Source: Aristolochia californica
Taxonomy: Eukaryota; Streptophyta; Magnoliopsida; Piperales; Aristolochiaceae
DNA length: 64,000 nt
Direction of reading: 5' to 3'
Assembly (NCBI GenBank): GCA_029961685.1
Contig: JARWKL010000016.1
Location: forward strand, 17,552,157-17,616,156
The notes under the pieces were generated by a model, which was given only the letters and a program-made list of their open reading frames with translations, was not told the DNA's origin and made no database searches. Made by a program: the position numbers and the translations under genes. Below, in pieces: positions 24,061 to 33,954 of the stretch (position 1 is its first letter; each line of letters begins with the position of its first letter).

Positions 24061-26869
24061 GCTACGGGTAGCTCAGTCGGATAATAATGGAAAGGAATCT
24101 CGGATCCGAACTTCCACTTTTCGTCAAGGCTAGAGTTTCTAATGATTAGTAATTTAGTTTAATTTATAGAAAACTTAATTCATTTTTCTCTAATTTATGA
24201 ATTTATTATTTAAAAAATAATAATTTATAATATAAAATTATCTAGGAGAAATAATTAGAGCCAAAAGTGAAGTTAGGTTCAAATCCACTATGTCCACCTA
24301 TACATCCCTACAATATTCTACTTATCTTCCCCCTATACGCCCCGTCGTGCGCACTCATAAGTGCGATTTTTTTATAAACAAAAAAAATATAAATCCTATT
24401 ATCAACTGTTGCTTTTCCTTTGGACGATGAAATTTCATCCAGTAATAATACGTAAAAATATAGTGTGTTAAAGTTAGCATTTGATCAATTTTTCTTGTTT
24501 ATTTATTTATTCATTATGATTAATCATGTGCACAGTCACGTAATTACTGTATTAATGTACAATAAACTATAATTATTAAATAATATAATATCTAATTTAA
24601 TTAATTAATATATTTTAATTATACATTAAATTACTTATTTGTGTAGTCATCATGTTTGTTTTACCTAATTTGGGGTTAAGTATTATGTTTTAATTAAGTA
24701 TATTATTACAAGTTACTCATTATTTTTTTTTCTCATTTTGGGGCACTAACACTAAAAACTGTTTTCCAGTACACATATGAACTCGTCCACACTAAGTTCA
24801 AATTTTAACTTTGTTAACTAACTCCCCCAACAAGTAATCTTACACGTGTCCCAACCAAAAAAGTTTTATGTATATGAGCCAGAAAGAAGGCCTATGCATG
24901 AGCATGAATGTTAAGAAGTATCCCACATAGATCGAAAGATTATACATAGTGGGTATTTATTACGTAGTAAGAAGGCTCCTAATATAGATTAGTAATTTTT
25001 TACTAAGGTATAATAGGGCTATCCATTTCAAGCTAGCCCAACCGGTCGAAGATTATTTACATGAACGTTTTTTGTGACTTAAATTGTTGATGTTTAAAAC
25101 TAGACTAAAAGATCTTTACAGACTTTAACGAAAACAAGTTAAGACAAAAGAGGTATTGGGAAATTATTTAAGGTGGAGAAAATAATGCTTATATATGTCA
25201 AGTGTGTGTTTATAATGTCACTTTTGTGATATGTGTCAATTGTCTCTAATGTGGCATTAACAAAAACTACAAATGTTTGATCACGTTGCCTAAATAGAAG
25301 ATATTGTCACTGTCATGATGGGATAACATGTAAACATGAGAACTTTTGATCAAAGTACATAGGTAGGGAACATTTGACCATTCTCTAAAGACATTAAGTT
25401 TTACAGATACAATTATCGATGTTTCTTTTAATAGAATTGTGGTAATTTTTTAAAAAAATTAAGTTTTCCAAAGCCAATGAAGGGATAAGAACTTTCAACC
25501 ATATTTTACATCAGAAATTCGAATAAAAACCAATGACAAATTAAATTCCAAGAAATATAAGTTATAGAAGGACAAAATTCAAAAGAAAGTTTGGGGCACT
25601 TATGAAATTATAACAACTTGAAAGAATTTCTCGAAAAAATTGACAAAAAGAGGGGAAAAAAAACGTAGTCTATATACGTCAATGGAGGCAATGAGAAAAA
25701 TTACAAGTTTATGAGTTGTAATCCCTAAAGAATGGAGAAAACAAGTTATAAAAAAATTTCTTTACCGACGTAGAAGGCAAAAACAATATTTAACTTCAAT
25801 GCACTTTGAATTATAGAATTTAGCACCTTCAAACCCTAGATTAGGTTTTCAATTTAAGAAAAAAAAACTACTAAAAGACTCCATATCAAGGCTTGAAACT
25901 CAATAAGAGTGATAAAAATCACTAGGAATGGTAAAGAATGACCTCAACAATGCGATAGATTGCATAGTTTGAAGAAAAAAAAAGAGAAGTTAGCATGTAT
26001 GAAAGATGTGCCTTGCTAGTTGCATAGGAAAATAAAGACCACTTGATAGAAAAAAATGTTTTAAAGTTAGTGAAAACTTATCTCACTCAAAGATGATGAT
26101 CTCTCTTGATTTTGGTAGCTACAATCAACTTGAGTTCTTCACTTATTCGGCCATCAAATTTTGTTTTCCCATGCAATAAGAAAAACAATTTGAGTAGTAA
26201 AATTTAGGTCCTAGAACCCTGATCTAATACTATGTTAAATTTTAGAACCTTTGAATATTGTAAACTCGGTTAAGTAAAGAAAGAGGGAAGAAAAAGAGAA
26301 AAGAAGACGGGAAAAAGGAACAAGAGGTTGAAGGGAAGACTCAGGTGATTAGGGTTCATATGAGATGAGATGAGTGATAGAGAGAGAACTCTTCCTTAAG
26401 GCATACCAATAGAAATAACCAAGATTTAGTAATTAAGACTAATTATATGACTACTTTTAATAGGCATCGATTGGATTACATGGCTTCATGCTTGCACTAT
26501 TAGAGGTCGAGCTGGTGGCATTAACTCCCTTTCCTTTAAAATTACCAAATGACACCATTGAGTTAAGAATGAAAGTGGAGACGGAAAAGAAAAATAGATT
26601 GTCCCATTAGGTATGCCAAAAATATTTATGTACGAAAGGGTCTGGTTCGTGAAACGACACAACTATGAGTACAACAACAACAAAAATACAAAGTTTCAAG
26701 TGATATAAAGTTTGACCTCCTATTTAATCATTTTATTCAATCTCCATGCACAAACTTAGTGCGAGCCTCACTTAATCTGATGGATGTACTAAAACCTCCT
26801 TGGTTGACTAGACTCGATTTGTTACTAGCCTCCACTCGATGCTTAATGAAAAGATGATTTCATATTACC
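24061..26869. other. Intergenic, AT-rich; contains a possible LTR boundary
   Basis: 24.1-26.1 kb holds AT-rich sequence with no gene. At 26219-26232 a GATCTAATACTATG word read on the minus strand resembles a mutated primer-binding site (TAGTATTAGATC) beside TTAAATTTTAGAAC. A minus-strand LTR may therefore extend right from about 26233. The purine-rich block at 26270-26340 (GAAGAAAAAGAG-type) resembles those in the LTRs at 2.9 and 45.2 kb. No polyprotein is attached. Confidence 0.4.
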
Positions 26870-27976
26870 TGTGGTGGCTTCAATGATGGCAACAAAGTAG
26901 TGACATATAAAATTGCTTGTTGCTATGAATTTGATGGTCAAGCTTATATAATATTTCTGGTCTCGTAAGCACTAGGTAGGACTAGATGTTTGATGAAAAG
27001 ATTTGATTTTGTATACGTGTAATGGCTTAAAAGATGGTAACAAAGTAATAACACATAAAATTGCTTGTAGCTATGAATTTGATTAGGCTTCAAACTGATT
27101 TAATATTTTTGGTCTTGAAAGCACTATATGAGCCTTTCTTTTCTACCAAATGGAATTTCAATGTACTTAAAACTTAGGAAAACAATTTCAATAATTTTCT
27201 CTCCAAAGTTCTTTTAAAAGTTCTCTAAGTCCTATCCTTAAGCTCCAAGGGAAACCTCTGTCAAATGTATGATTCCAAACGAGTTGTTGTTGATTTCTAG
27301 GGCCAATATATAAACACAAGAGATCTTAAGGGAACGAGAGAAAATATGAATTTTACCTTTTGGAAGAGAGGAGAAAAGAAACCAAGTGAGAGAAAGAGAG
27401 AAGTGTATGGACGAATTTGAGCAAAGAGGAAGGGCTTAAATGCTTTACCCAATACCTCGAGACTGTATTTATAGTTGTGTGAAAGTCTTTACAATGACTA
27501 TATTACCCTTAGAGTTACATGCCTCAATAGGAAAAAGATATAAGAGGACATACACTAACTTGTATAATTACAATTATATGTCATCTCTATAAAAGTTTTC
27601 CTTATTTACTAGTCATGCCGCTCCTACACGCGTGGATATCTTTTAACACCCTATGTTGCCTATGTGTCACTTCATTTGCTCGTGGGGAATTTAGGTAGCA
27701 GTTAGGTGACGGTCACCTTTGATTTGATCTAAGTCATGTCCCATGAAATCCGTTTTATTTAATCATTGATTGAACTTTGATCTTAACAATCAAGTCCAAT
27801 TTTGACTAAAATTTATTTTTTTACCATTGATCAACTATGTGCCTAAGCCTCTATGTTTTGCACCATTGAGAGCATTGACTTTGATCATGGATCGAAGATT
27901 TGGCCTTTTCAATCTTGACCATCCATTAATGTCCATAATTTGGATTGTAGCGCAAAAAGGTCCTAAATTTGGTGAT
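26870..27976. mobile_element. Partial relative of the long-inverted-repeat element at 39.3-40.6 kb
   Basis: 27660-27976 resembles the right inverted end at 40330-40640: ATTTAGGTAGCAGTTAGGTGA, TTTGATTTGATCT, ACCATTGAT, GAGAGCATTGACTTTGATCAT, TCAATCTTGACCATC. 27050-27250 resembles 39890-40080 (TTACTTGTGGTTATAAAT-like, AATAATTTTCTCTC..AAAGTTCT). A roughly 140-bp segment is duplicated in tandem around 26886-27130 (GGTAACAAAGTA..ACATAAAATTGCTTG). The left inverted end is not obvious, so this copy is truncated or rearranged. It is non-coding. Confidence 0.55.
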
Positions 27977-28920
27977 TGAATTTTTATGTCTACAATATCC
28001 CACATTAATTAGGCATGATTCCACCTTATTTGAGCTTCCAATGGCCCCCTCAATATTCTTATTTATCGCTTTAGAGAAATACAATGTTTTATTTCCCTTA
28101 GTCATGCCCCTCTGCAAACCAACCGACACTTTACTGGAAATATAGCGAAGCTGCTGCAGAAAAAAAAAACCTTCTCTAATGGTGAAAGAGTTCAGCAAGC
28201 AAGCTCTGACTTCGTCTGGCCAGTGATGGCGTGTCGTGTGCGGAAAAACTCCGAAATTAAGATAAAGTGGAAGAGAAGATCATCCCTAAACCCTAATCAT
28301 CCCTCTTTAGCCCCTCTGTTGCGCCGTCGATTTCACTTACCTTCCTCAGTTTGATGCCATTGCCTACCCAAATCCCTAAACTTGAACTTCTGCTTCTGGG
28401 TTGCGTGTCTGTCGGATAAACAACAGACAGAGAAAAAGAGTAAAGCAAAAGAAATCTATGAACTGGACGTGTCTCCTCCCCGTACGCACGTCGATTCGAC
28501 ACAAGGAACCAACCAGTACGAAATTGCTTCTGCAATGCGAGTCGGCACTCAAACAGAACAGAGTAGGACGGTAGATCAGCAGCAGCCTGAAGACGAGCTT
28601 CTTTTATGAGTTGTGTAGGCTTCTCAGTGGTCAAATTTAATCAATATTAACTGTCTTTCCTGTTGCTTTTTCTCGGAAACAGCTGATATGTTTACAGATG
28701 ACCAAGTTTTTATCCGAATTCCAAGTCGCAGGATTGTCAAAACGTATTTGTCATTATGTCATGTCAATCCCGGGACCGAGTTGCATGCCAAAATCACTTC
28801 CGTGGATTGCGGACAATCGAAAGCGCCTGCTTCAGCTGCTCGATGCTGTTCTGGACATTTTTCTCTTTCAGCTACTAAGTTTGCTGAACTTTAATAATGA
28901 GAGTTGAGTACGGCGACCAA
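27977..28920. other. Possible remnant of a gene, identity unknown
   Basis: On the minus strand a strong donor (GAGGAAG then GTAAGTG, near 28340) and a strong acceptor (a ten-T run then CTGCAG, near 28155) could frame an intron. The second exon would be open for about 45 codons (QLRYISSKVSVGLQRGMTKG..). I recognise no family, and the exon runs into the MULE-related repeat ending at 27976. On the plus strand 28698-28907 is also open without a known motif. This may be a gene broken by the neighbouring element, or chance. Confidence 0.25.
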
Positions 28921-29261
28921 GAGCTGATATCGAAAGATTCCAATGAAATTTTTTGTTCTGGATAACGATCCAATGTTTGAACTTTTACATCCCAAGTGCA
29001 GTTTGCGATCGGCGGTTCCTCGCGCTGAGATCTGCTTCGGCACCTCCTCCAGTTTGATGCCGAAGAAGAGATGGGTTTAACTAAACAGGAAGAATAAAAA
29101 ACCAGATGGATAATTCGATTTCTCCTATTATATTTTCACTATAGCTATGACGAACAGAAGAGCTCCAGAATCGATGAGTGACCCAAGATCAGAATTGAGA
29201 GGATTAAATTAAATTTATTTTAATTTAAAAAATAAAAAGATAATTTTTCTCTTGTTGTCGT

Positions 29262-30332
29262 TCATAAATCGTCAACAAGCGTTGAAACGGAAAGTTTGGA
29301 AGATTTGCAGAACAAAATCTCCCAAATCTCAGAGAACGCTTCGACGATAACCCCATGATGGGCCTCGGCATTCAACGATAGAAAGCAATGGAGGAGCTGC
29401 TCCAGATCGTTGGCATTGAACATCTGCTTTTCCATTATCATCTCCAGCATCGACCTGCGGAAATCCTCGTACGGATCCTCCGACCTTTTCACGACCGCGA
29501 AGCTCTCCTTCACCTTCCCGTCCACGCTGCATGGGATCAAACGCCGGAAAACCGAGACTCTAGCTGGCGCGTCCATCTCGGGGGAAGCTGGCCGCGTGGG
29601 GGTCGCGAATTTCGATCTCCCGCCGCCATTTCGCCTTCCCATCTTCACTCGCCTAATGGGTTTTCGCTTCCGAACGAGCTGGGCCTCGCGGATCGGCTTC
29701 AACGTGGGGTTGTAATCCTGAGACGAATCAGTGGTGAAGCTCCAGGGAGAAAACAAAGTCTCCGTCTCGTCATCGTCGTCGTTGGGATAACGTCTATCCC
29801 CACCGGCGGCGTCTATCTCCTCGCTGCTAAACCACTCACTATCAGCCGAAGAAGTACTGAACCGGATCCTGATCAGTCGGGAAGACTTCTTCCTCCTCTG
29901 CCTTGTCTTCTTCTTCCTCCTCCTCCTAGTTTCTCCCCCAATCGACAAGTCCGTGTCATCATCGTTATCAGTATAATCGATCTTCCTCCGAGGTGCAACA
30001 ACGTGCCATTTCTCTTCCCGCTGCCACCGATACTCCGACCCTTCATTCGCGGACCTCTCATCGTCCGCAAGCGCCCCCCGACGAGAAGGTCTGGCACTCC
30101 GACAACCGCATCCGACGGAGACAACTGCGGTTGACAAATGACGAAATGAACGACGTGGGTGTGGGTTGGCTGCGACAGGGAAGACCGTGTCCACAGCTTT
30201 GGGGTTCACCGGGGAGAGACAGAACACAGACACCGGCACAGGATTTTCCGGCAGCGAAGCCGGGTCCTTGGACCGGCAAGATTGAAAAGACGGGAACACT
30301 CTGGATATCTTCTGCTTCAACCGCTTCGCCAT
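29262..30332 (-). CDS. OFP: OVATE family protein (OFP7/OFP8-like transcriptional repressor)
   Basis: OVATE family proteins are plant-specific nuclear repressors that act with TALE homeodomain proteins and TRM proteins in organ shape and growth. This is one uninterrupted 356-residue exon, as usual for the family. The C-terminal OVATE domain spans residues 276-341, with the hallmark SEDPYEDFRRSM, then EMIMEKQMF, LEQLLHCFLSLN and HHGVIVEAFSEIW. The N-terminus MAKRLKQKISRVFPSFQSC resembles the OFP7/OFP8 start. The middle has acidic and strongly basic runs, including a RRRRKKKTRQRRKK segment (a probable nuclear signal). The ATG at 30332 is the only start that gives this N-terminus. GC content is higher than the flanks, as expected for the coding exon. 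No lesion is visible. OFP7/8 placement is by motif memory. Confidence 0.93.
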   Translation of the reverse strand: MAKRLKQKISRVFPSFQSCRSKDPASLPENPVPVSVFCLSPVNPKAVDTVFPVAANPHPRRSFRHLSTAVVSVGCGCRSARPSRRGALADDERSANEGSEYRWQREEKWHVVAPRRKIDYTDNDDDTDLSIGGETRRRRKKKTRQRRKKSSRLIRIRFSTSSADSEWFSSEEIDAAGGDRRYPNDDDDETETLFSPWSFTTDSSQDYNPTLKPIREAQLVRKRKPIRRVKMGRRNGGGRSKFATPTRPASPEMDAPARVSVFRRLIPCSVDGKVKESFAVVKRSEDPYEDFRRSMLEMIMEKQMFNANDLEQLLHCFLSLNAEAHHGVIVEAFSEIWEILFCKSSKLSVSTLVDDL

Positions 30333-30451
30333 CTCTCCCTCTATTTCTCTCTTCCCTTGCTACAGAATATAAAAAGTGCGAATCCTTGTGTATATAAAAC
30401 TAGAAGAGAATGAGAGACTGAACTTTCTTTTGGATTTTTTAATAGAGAAAG

Positions 30452-30905
30452 AAAGCTGGATCCCGGAGAAGAAGAACAAGGGAAGCCGGCGAGGAGCAAC
30501 TGTGGGGAGCTCGGACTGGAATCTGCGCCTGCATCGCAGTCATTTCAATCGATTTCTTTATTATATCTGTTAATTCAGAAAGAAACAGAGAGATCTGCGA
30601 GCTACGCATGCTCGCGCGGGAAATACGGTTCGAGAACCGAGAAAACAAGCTATACGCTCGACGGCACGATTGAGTGAGAAGCAGACTTCTGGTTTACGCA
30701 ATGGACCACTATGATCAAGAATAACAATGGCCCATTTGAGTTTTCTTTTGAGTTTTTAAAGCAAAACACAAAGCTGGATCCTGGAGGAGAAGAAGAAGAG
30801 GAAGAGAAGCCGGCAAAGCAACTCCGGCTGGATTCTGCCACCTGCAAACAGTCATCTCAATCAATTTATTTACAATATCTGTTAATTAATTCAGAAAGAG
30901 CCATG
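30452..30905. repeat. Diverged tandem duplication upstream of the OVATE gene
   Basis: About 30452-30600 and 30770-30905 share the same order of words: AAAGCTGGATCC, GGAGAAGAAGAA, AAGCCGGC, GCAACT, TGGA.TCTGC, CAGTCAT.TCAATC.ATTT, ATATCTGTTAATTCAGAAAGA. The offset is roughly 310 bp. They lie 120-570 bp upstream of the OVATE start. This looks like an old duplication of a leader or promoter segment and is probably non-coding. Confidence 0.65.
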
Positions 30906-31560
30906 CTCGCCAGAAATACAGATCGAGCACATGGGCCCTCATAGTTAAGTTGATCTGAGCCATCCAAATGACCGAGTTGGGAACCAGATTTTGTAGGAAA
31001 TACGCAGCCGCTACAGTACACGTGTGTGAAGCGTATTTCGAATATTCTCTCCCATTTCAATATTCAGATTCTTCCTTTGGTTTTTTTTCGTTAAAAAAGA
31101 TGAAACCAAGGAGAGCCCAGTCACGGTGGACGCGACGAAGCGCTCCGACTTTTCCACGTCAGCGGTACGGCCGCTTGCTGGCTTACAGGGTCGAATTTCC
31201 TGAATTCTCGCTACGCGTTTTGACGTTTGACTCGGCTTCGGTTCGGATTCTTGGAGTAATTCTGAGAGACATTGACGGGATCCTAGGAGTCGTAATCATT
31301 ATGCATGTGTTGCTTCGAATCATCAATCTCGTTTAAACATATTGGGCTGATCTAATATGATAAATCGGACGGCCAAGATAGTTATTTTGCATGATCAATG
31401 ATAATCTTGTGGATTCACTTGATAAGAGGCAACATGGGATATGCAAAAAATGCCAAAGACATTAGTGTTTGCATCTTGTATATCTCAAATCAAGAGAATC
31501 TCTCCATTAAAGTCCTACCATAATGTTTCCTATGGGACTAGTCTATGAGTCTACAACATG
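30906..31560. other. Intergenic, nothing recognised
   Basis: This is moderately GC-rich up to about 31320, then AT-rich. The 122-codon frame at 30968-31336 on the plus strand has no family motif and overlaps a frame on the other strand; I do not call it. No RNA gene is visible. Confidence 0.4.
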
Positions 31561-32841
31561 GTTTGGATAGATTTTCTTTTTCATAATAATTCTGACTCTG
31601 TACGACTTTTTTCTGTGAGAGTTAGGTGAGACTCTTCTATACATGATTTTAAAAAGGATTTTTGGTCTTCGATTTTTTTTCCTGAAAATATATTCTTCAC
31701 ATATGCAATTATTCAAAAATGTAAAAATTTTATCATTTGTGCTCCCCTATTCTTGAATATTTTAGTTGCATGAAAATTACCATGTAGAATTCTTAATTGT
31801 AGATTATACTAATTCTTCTTCTTCTCATAAGTGAAATTTAGAAGGAGGCACAACCATGCAACACTCAACTTCTAATCTCATCCCCATACTTTTCCTTTAA
31901 TTCTCCCCCTTAAGCAATGGTAATGATCCTAGGTTGAAACAAATAAAATCTAGAGTGAGTAACAGTGATAAAAACCTAAGTATACCAATAAAGATGTCTC
32001 GTTGGACTTAAAAACACCTAAAGCAACGCACTAAAGGGTTGACCAAAATGATAGTAGGAAAACAACACCCAAGTAAAGGGTAATGGGGGATTAAAGAGAG
32101 GGAAAATAACCACCACAATCAAGTAACAAAAACACAAAACTTAAAAATAATATCGATGCAAGATATTTCATATCTTGAATGAGAATATCATGGAGTGATT
32201 AAGTCAAACCAAAAATATGTGTTCTTATATTTTCTATGACCACTCGATTCTCTTCGTTTTGTAGCTTGACCTTTATTGATTCCACTGCAAATATCTCCTT
32301 AAATATACATCAGATTGAAATGAAATGGTATCATTATTAAACTAGACTTCTATACCTTTCATATAAGTATAATATATATTCATAAAATATATTTTTTTAA
32401 GAGAAAGAATCTGATAGATTTTGGACTCTGTAATCTGGCTGAACTATGTACTATTTTTTCTTTGGCCTAAATGACCATTGATTATTGCAAAATTGATATC
32501 CCCCTCTAGAAAACTTAGATTGAGAATTGGTTTAATACGGTACGGAATAGACTTACAGATATTTATTTTGACATTTATATCTCCATATATAGTCTCATTT
32601 TTAATTACATAAAATGGCTCAAAACTTGAAGCTATATATTGTTGCTCGAAAGACTTTTGCAGTTCGATTTTTGCTGCTTCAAGTATCAGTTTCTATTTGT
32701 AGAAAACTTTGATTGCTAAAATTCTTTTTTTTTTGGAAAGTAGAGCCGAAGATATAAAGTTATAGGTGTGATATATCATAAAATAATCACATTATCTTTG
32801 TGGGTTTATCAAGTCGACTCACAAAACCCACTGTGATACCA
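31561..32841 (-). mobile_element. Internal region of an LTR element, with an LTR fragment at its left
   Basis: About 31570-31655 matches the right end of the LTR at 4575-4914 (CATAATAATT..CTCTGT..GAGAGTTA.GTGAGACTCTTC.ATACATG). The remainder to 32841 resembles 3870-4574 and ends in GTGATACCA, the complement of a TGGTATCAC primer site, against the LTR at 32842. In minus orientation this gives partial 3' LTR, interior, primer site and 5' LTR. No polyprotein motif is visible. Confidence 0.55.
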
Positions 32842-33155
32842 TGTTGAATCTCTGACAAAGAGAAAAACTTCACTAACTTATTGTAATTTGAGTACATGAT
32901 TTTCTATTTATAACAGAGGAAACAAGTATAATCCAATAACAATTAAACTACCCTTATTTTAGTTACATCCAAAATTAAACACTAAAATATAAGTCTTAGA
33001 ATAATTGAATAACTAGATATAAATAGAAGACTAACATAACTAAAATACCTTTAAACTGAGACTCTTATGTGAGATTTCCTTCCATAATAATTTTTGCTCT
33101 GTAAGAGTTTTGTTGTGAGATTTATGTGAGACATTTTCGTACCTACTTTTCGACA
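32842..33155 (-). mobile_element. 5' LTR of a minus-strand element
   Basis: A 314-bp LTR starts TGTTGAATC beside the primer-site complement GTGATACCA and ends TTTTCGACA. It has the same length as the nested LTR at 6.4 kb and matches it throughout (for example the ATTTATAA.AGAGGAAA, AAACTACCCTTAT and AGAAGACTAACATAAC words). Confidence 0.75.
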
Positions 33156-33321
33156 CAAAGAAAGTGGTGTTTTATTTTATCTCACCAGAATAATCAAGTA
33201 ATGGGGAGACAAAAGATGAAGATTTTGTAACTACAATTTTTTTTTTTCTGCAAAAGAAGATTGAAGATCAATTTTTTTTTTCATTGCAAGCTAAATTTAT
33301 AAATGCCAAATTAAGAGGGAG

Positions 33322-33661
33322 TGTTAAACAATAGGGTATATAAAAGACTTACATGACTCTCACAAAATGAAGTTTCATAAAACAACAAACCATATGATGG
33401 AGTCTTACAAAAATATCACAAAAAAAATCTTACGAAAAAGTCTCAATTAAAATGTGTTTTAGTTACGTTAATTTTTTATTCTTATTTAATTATTTAATTA
33501 CTCTAGGATTTATCTTTAAGTGTTTGACTTTGGGTGTAATTGAGATATGGGCAGTTTAATTATAATTTGATTCTATTTGTTTCCTTTATTGTAAATAGAA
33601 GCTCATTGTACTTAGTTATAATTAAGTAAATAAATTATTTATCTTTCCCATAAATTCAACA
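33322..33661 (+). mobile_element. LTR in opposite orientation, with polypurine tract
   Basis: The same LTR family, inverted relative to 32842-33155. It starts TGTTAAACAATAGGG after the purine tract AAGAGGGAG (33313-33321) and ends AAATTCAACA. The preceding 150 bases (ATTGCAAGCTAAATTTATAAATGCC) match the bases before the LTR at 42414, so this is a 3' LTR with a short stub of its interior. The upstream part of the element is missing. Confidence 0.75.
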
Positions 33662-33954
33662 ACATGTAGTTCAAGTACCAATAATTTGAATTTAGATAAA
33701 AGGGTAAAGGGTCCATACCCAAGTGGTAATTACTGTATTGGCTATGAGTTTTTGGAGAGGGGTCTAACCCTGTAGTTCACGTACTAACAAAGTTGAATTT
33801 AGTAAGAAGGGTTAAGGGTCCATAACCAAATACTAATTTGTGATTAGTATGATGTATTGACGACTCGACCCTGAATTCACTGGGATTGAGTTGCTTATGA
33901 TTTCGAGTTGTGATTGTGGACTCTCTATTTACCCCCAATTCTTCATTTGGGGGG
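33662..33954. other. Intergenic between an LTR and a compound repeat
   Basis: Two similar segments lie here: AGTTCAAGTACCAATAATTTGAATTTAG..AAGGGTAAAGGGTCCATACCCAA at 33668-33720, and a comparable run at 33774-33830 (AGTTCACGTACTAACAAAGTTGAATTTAGTAAGAAGGGTTAAGGGTCCATAACCAA). They form a roughly 106-bp tandem duplication. A run of 13 G follows at 33949-33961. No gene is seen. Confidence 0.5.

Noticed and set aside
24059..24110. tRNA-like word GGGTAGCTCAGTCGGATAAT
   Set aside because: It resembles a D-arm, but the matching stem, anticodon arm, T-arm and acceptor do not follow in the next 70 bases.
29388..30134. Long plus-strand frames over the OVATE gene
   Set aside because: They are antisense shadows of the GC-rich minus-strand exon and carry no protein motif.
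30968..31336. 122-codon plus-strand frame upstream of the OVATE gene
   Set aside because: No recognisable domain and no splice partners; overlapped by a minus-strand frame of similar quality.
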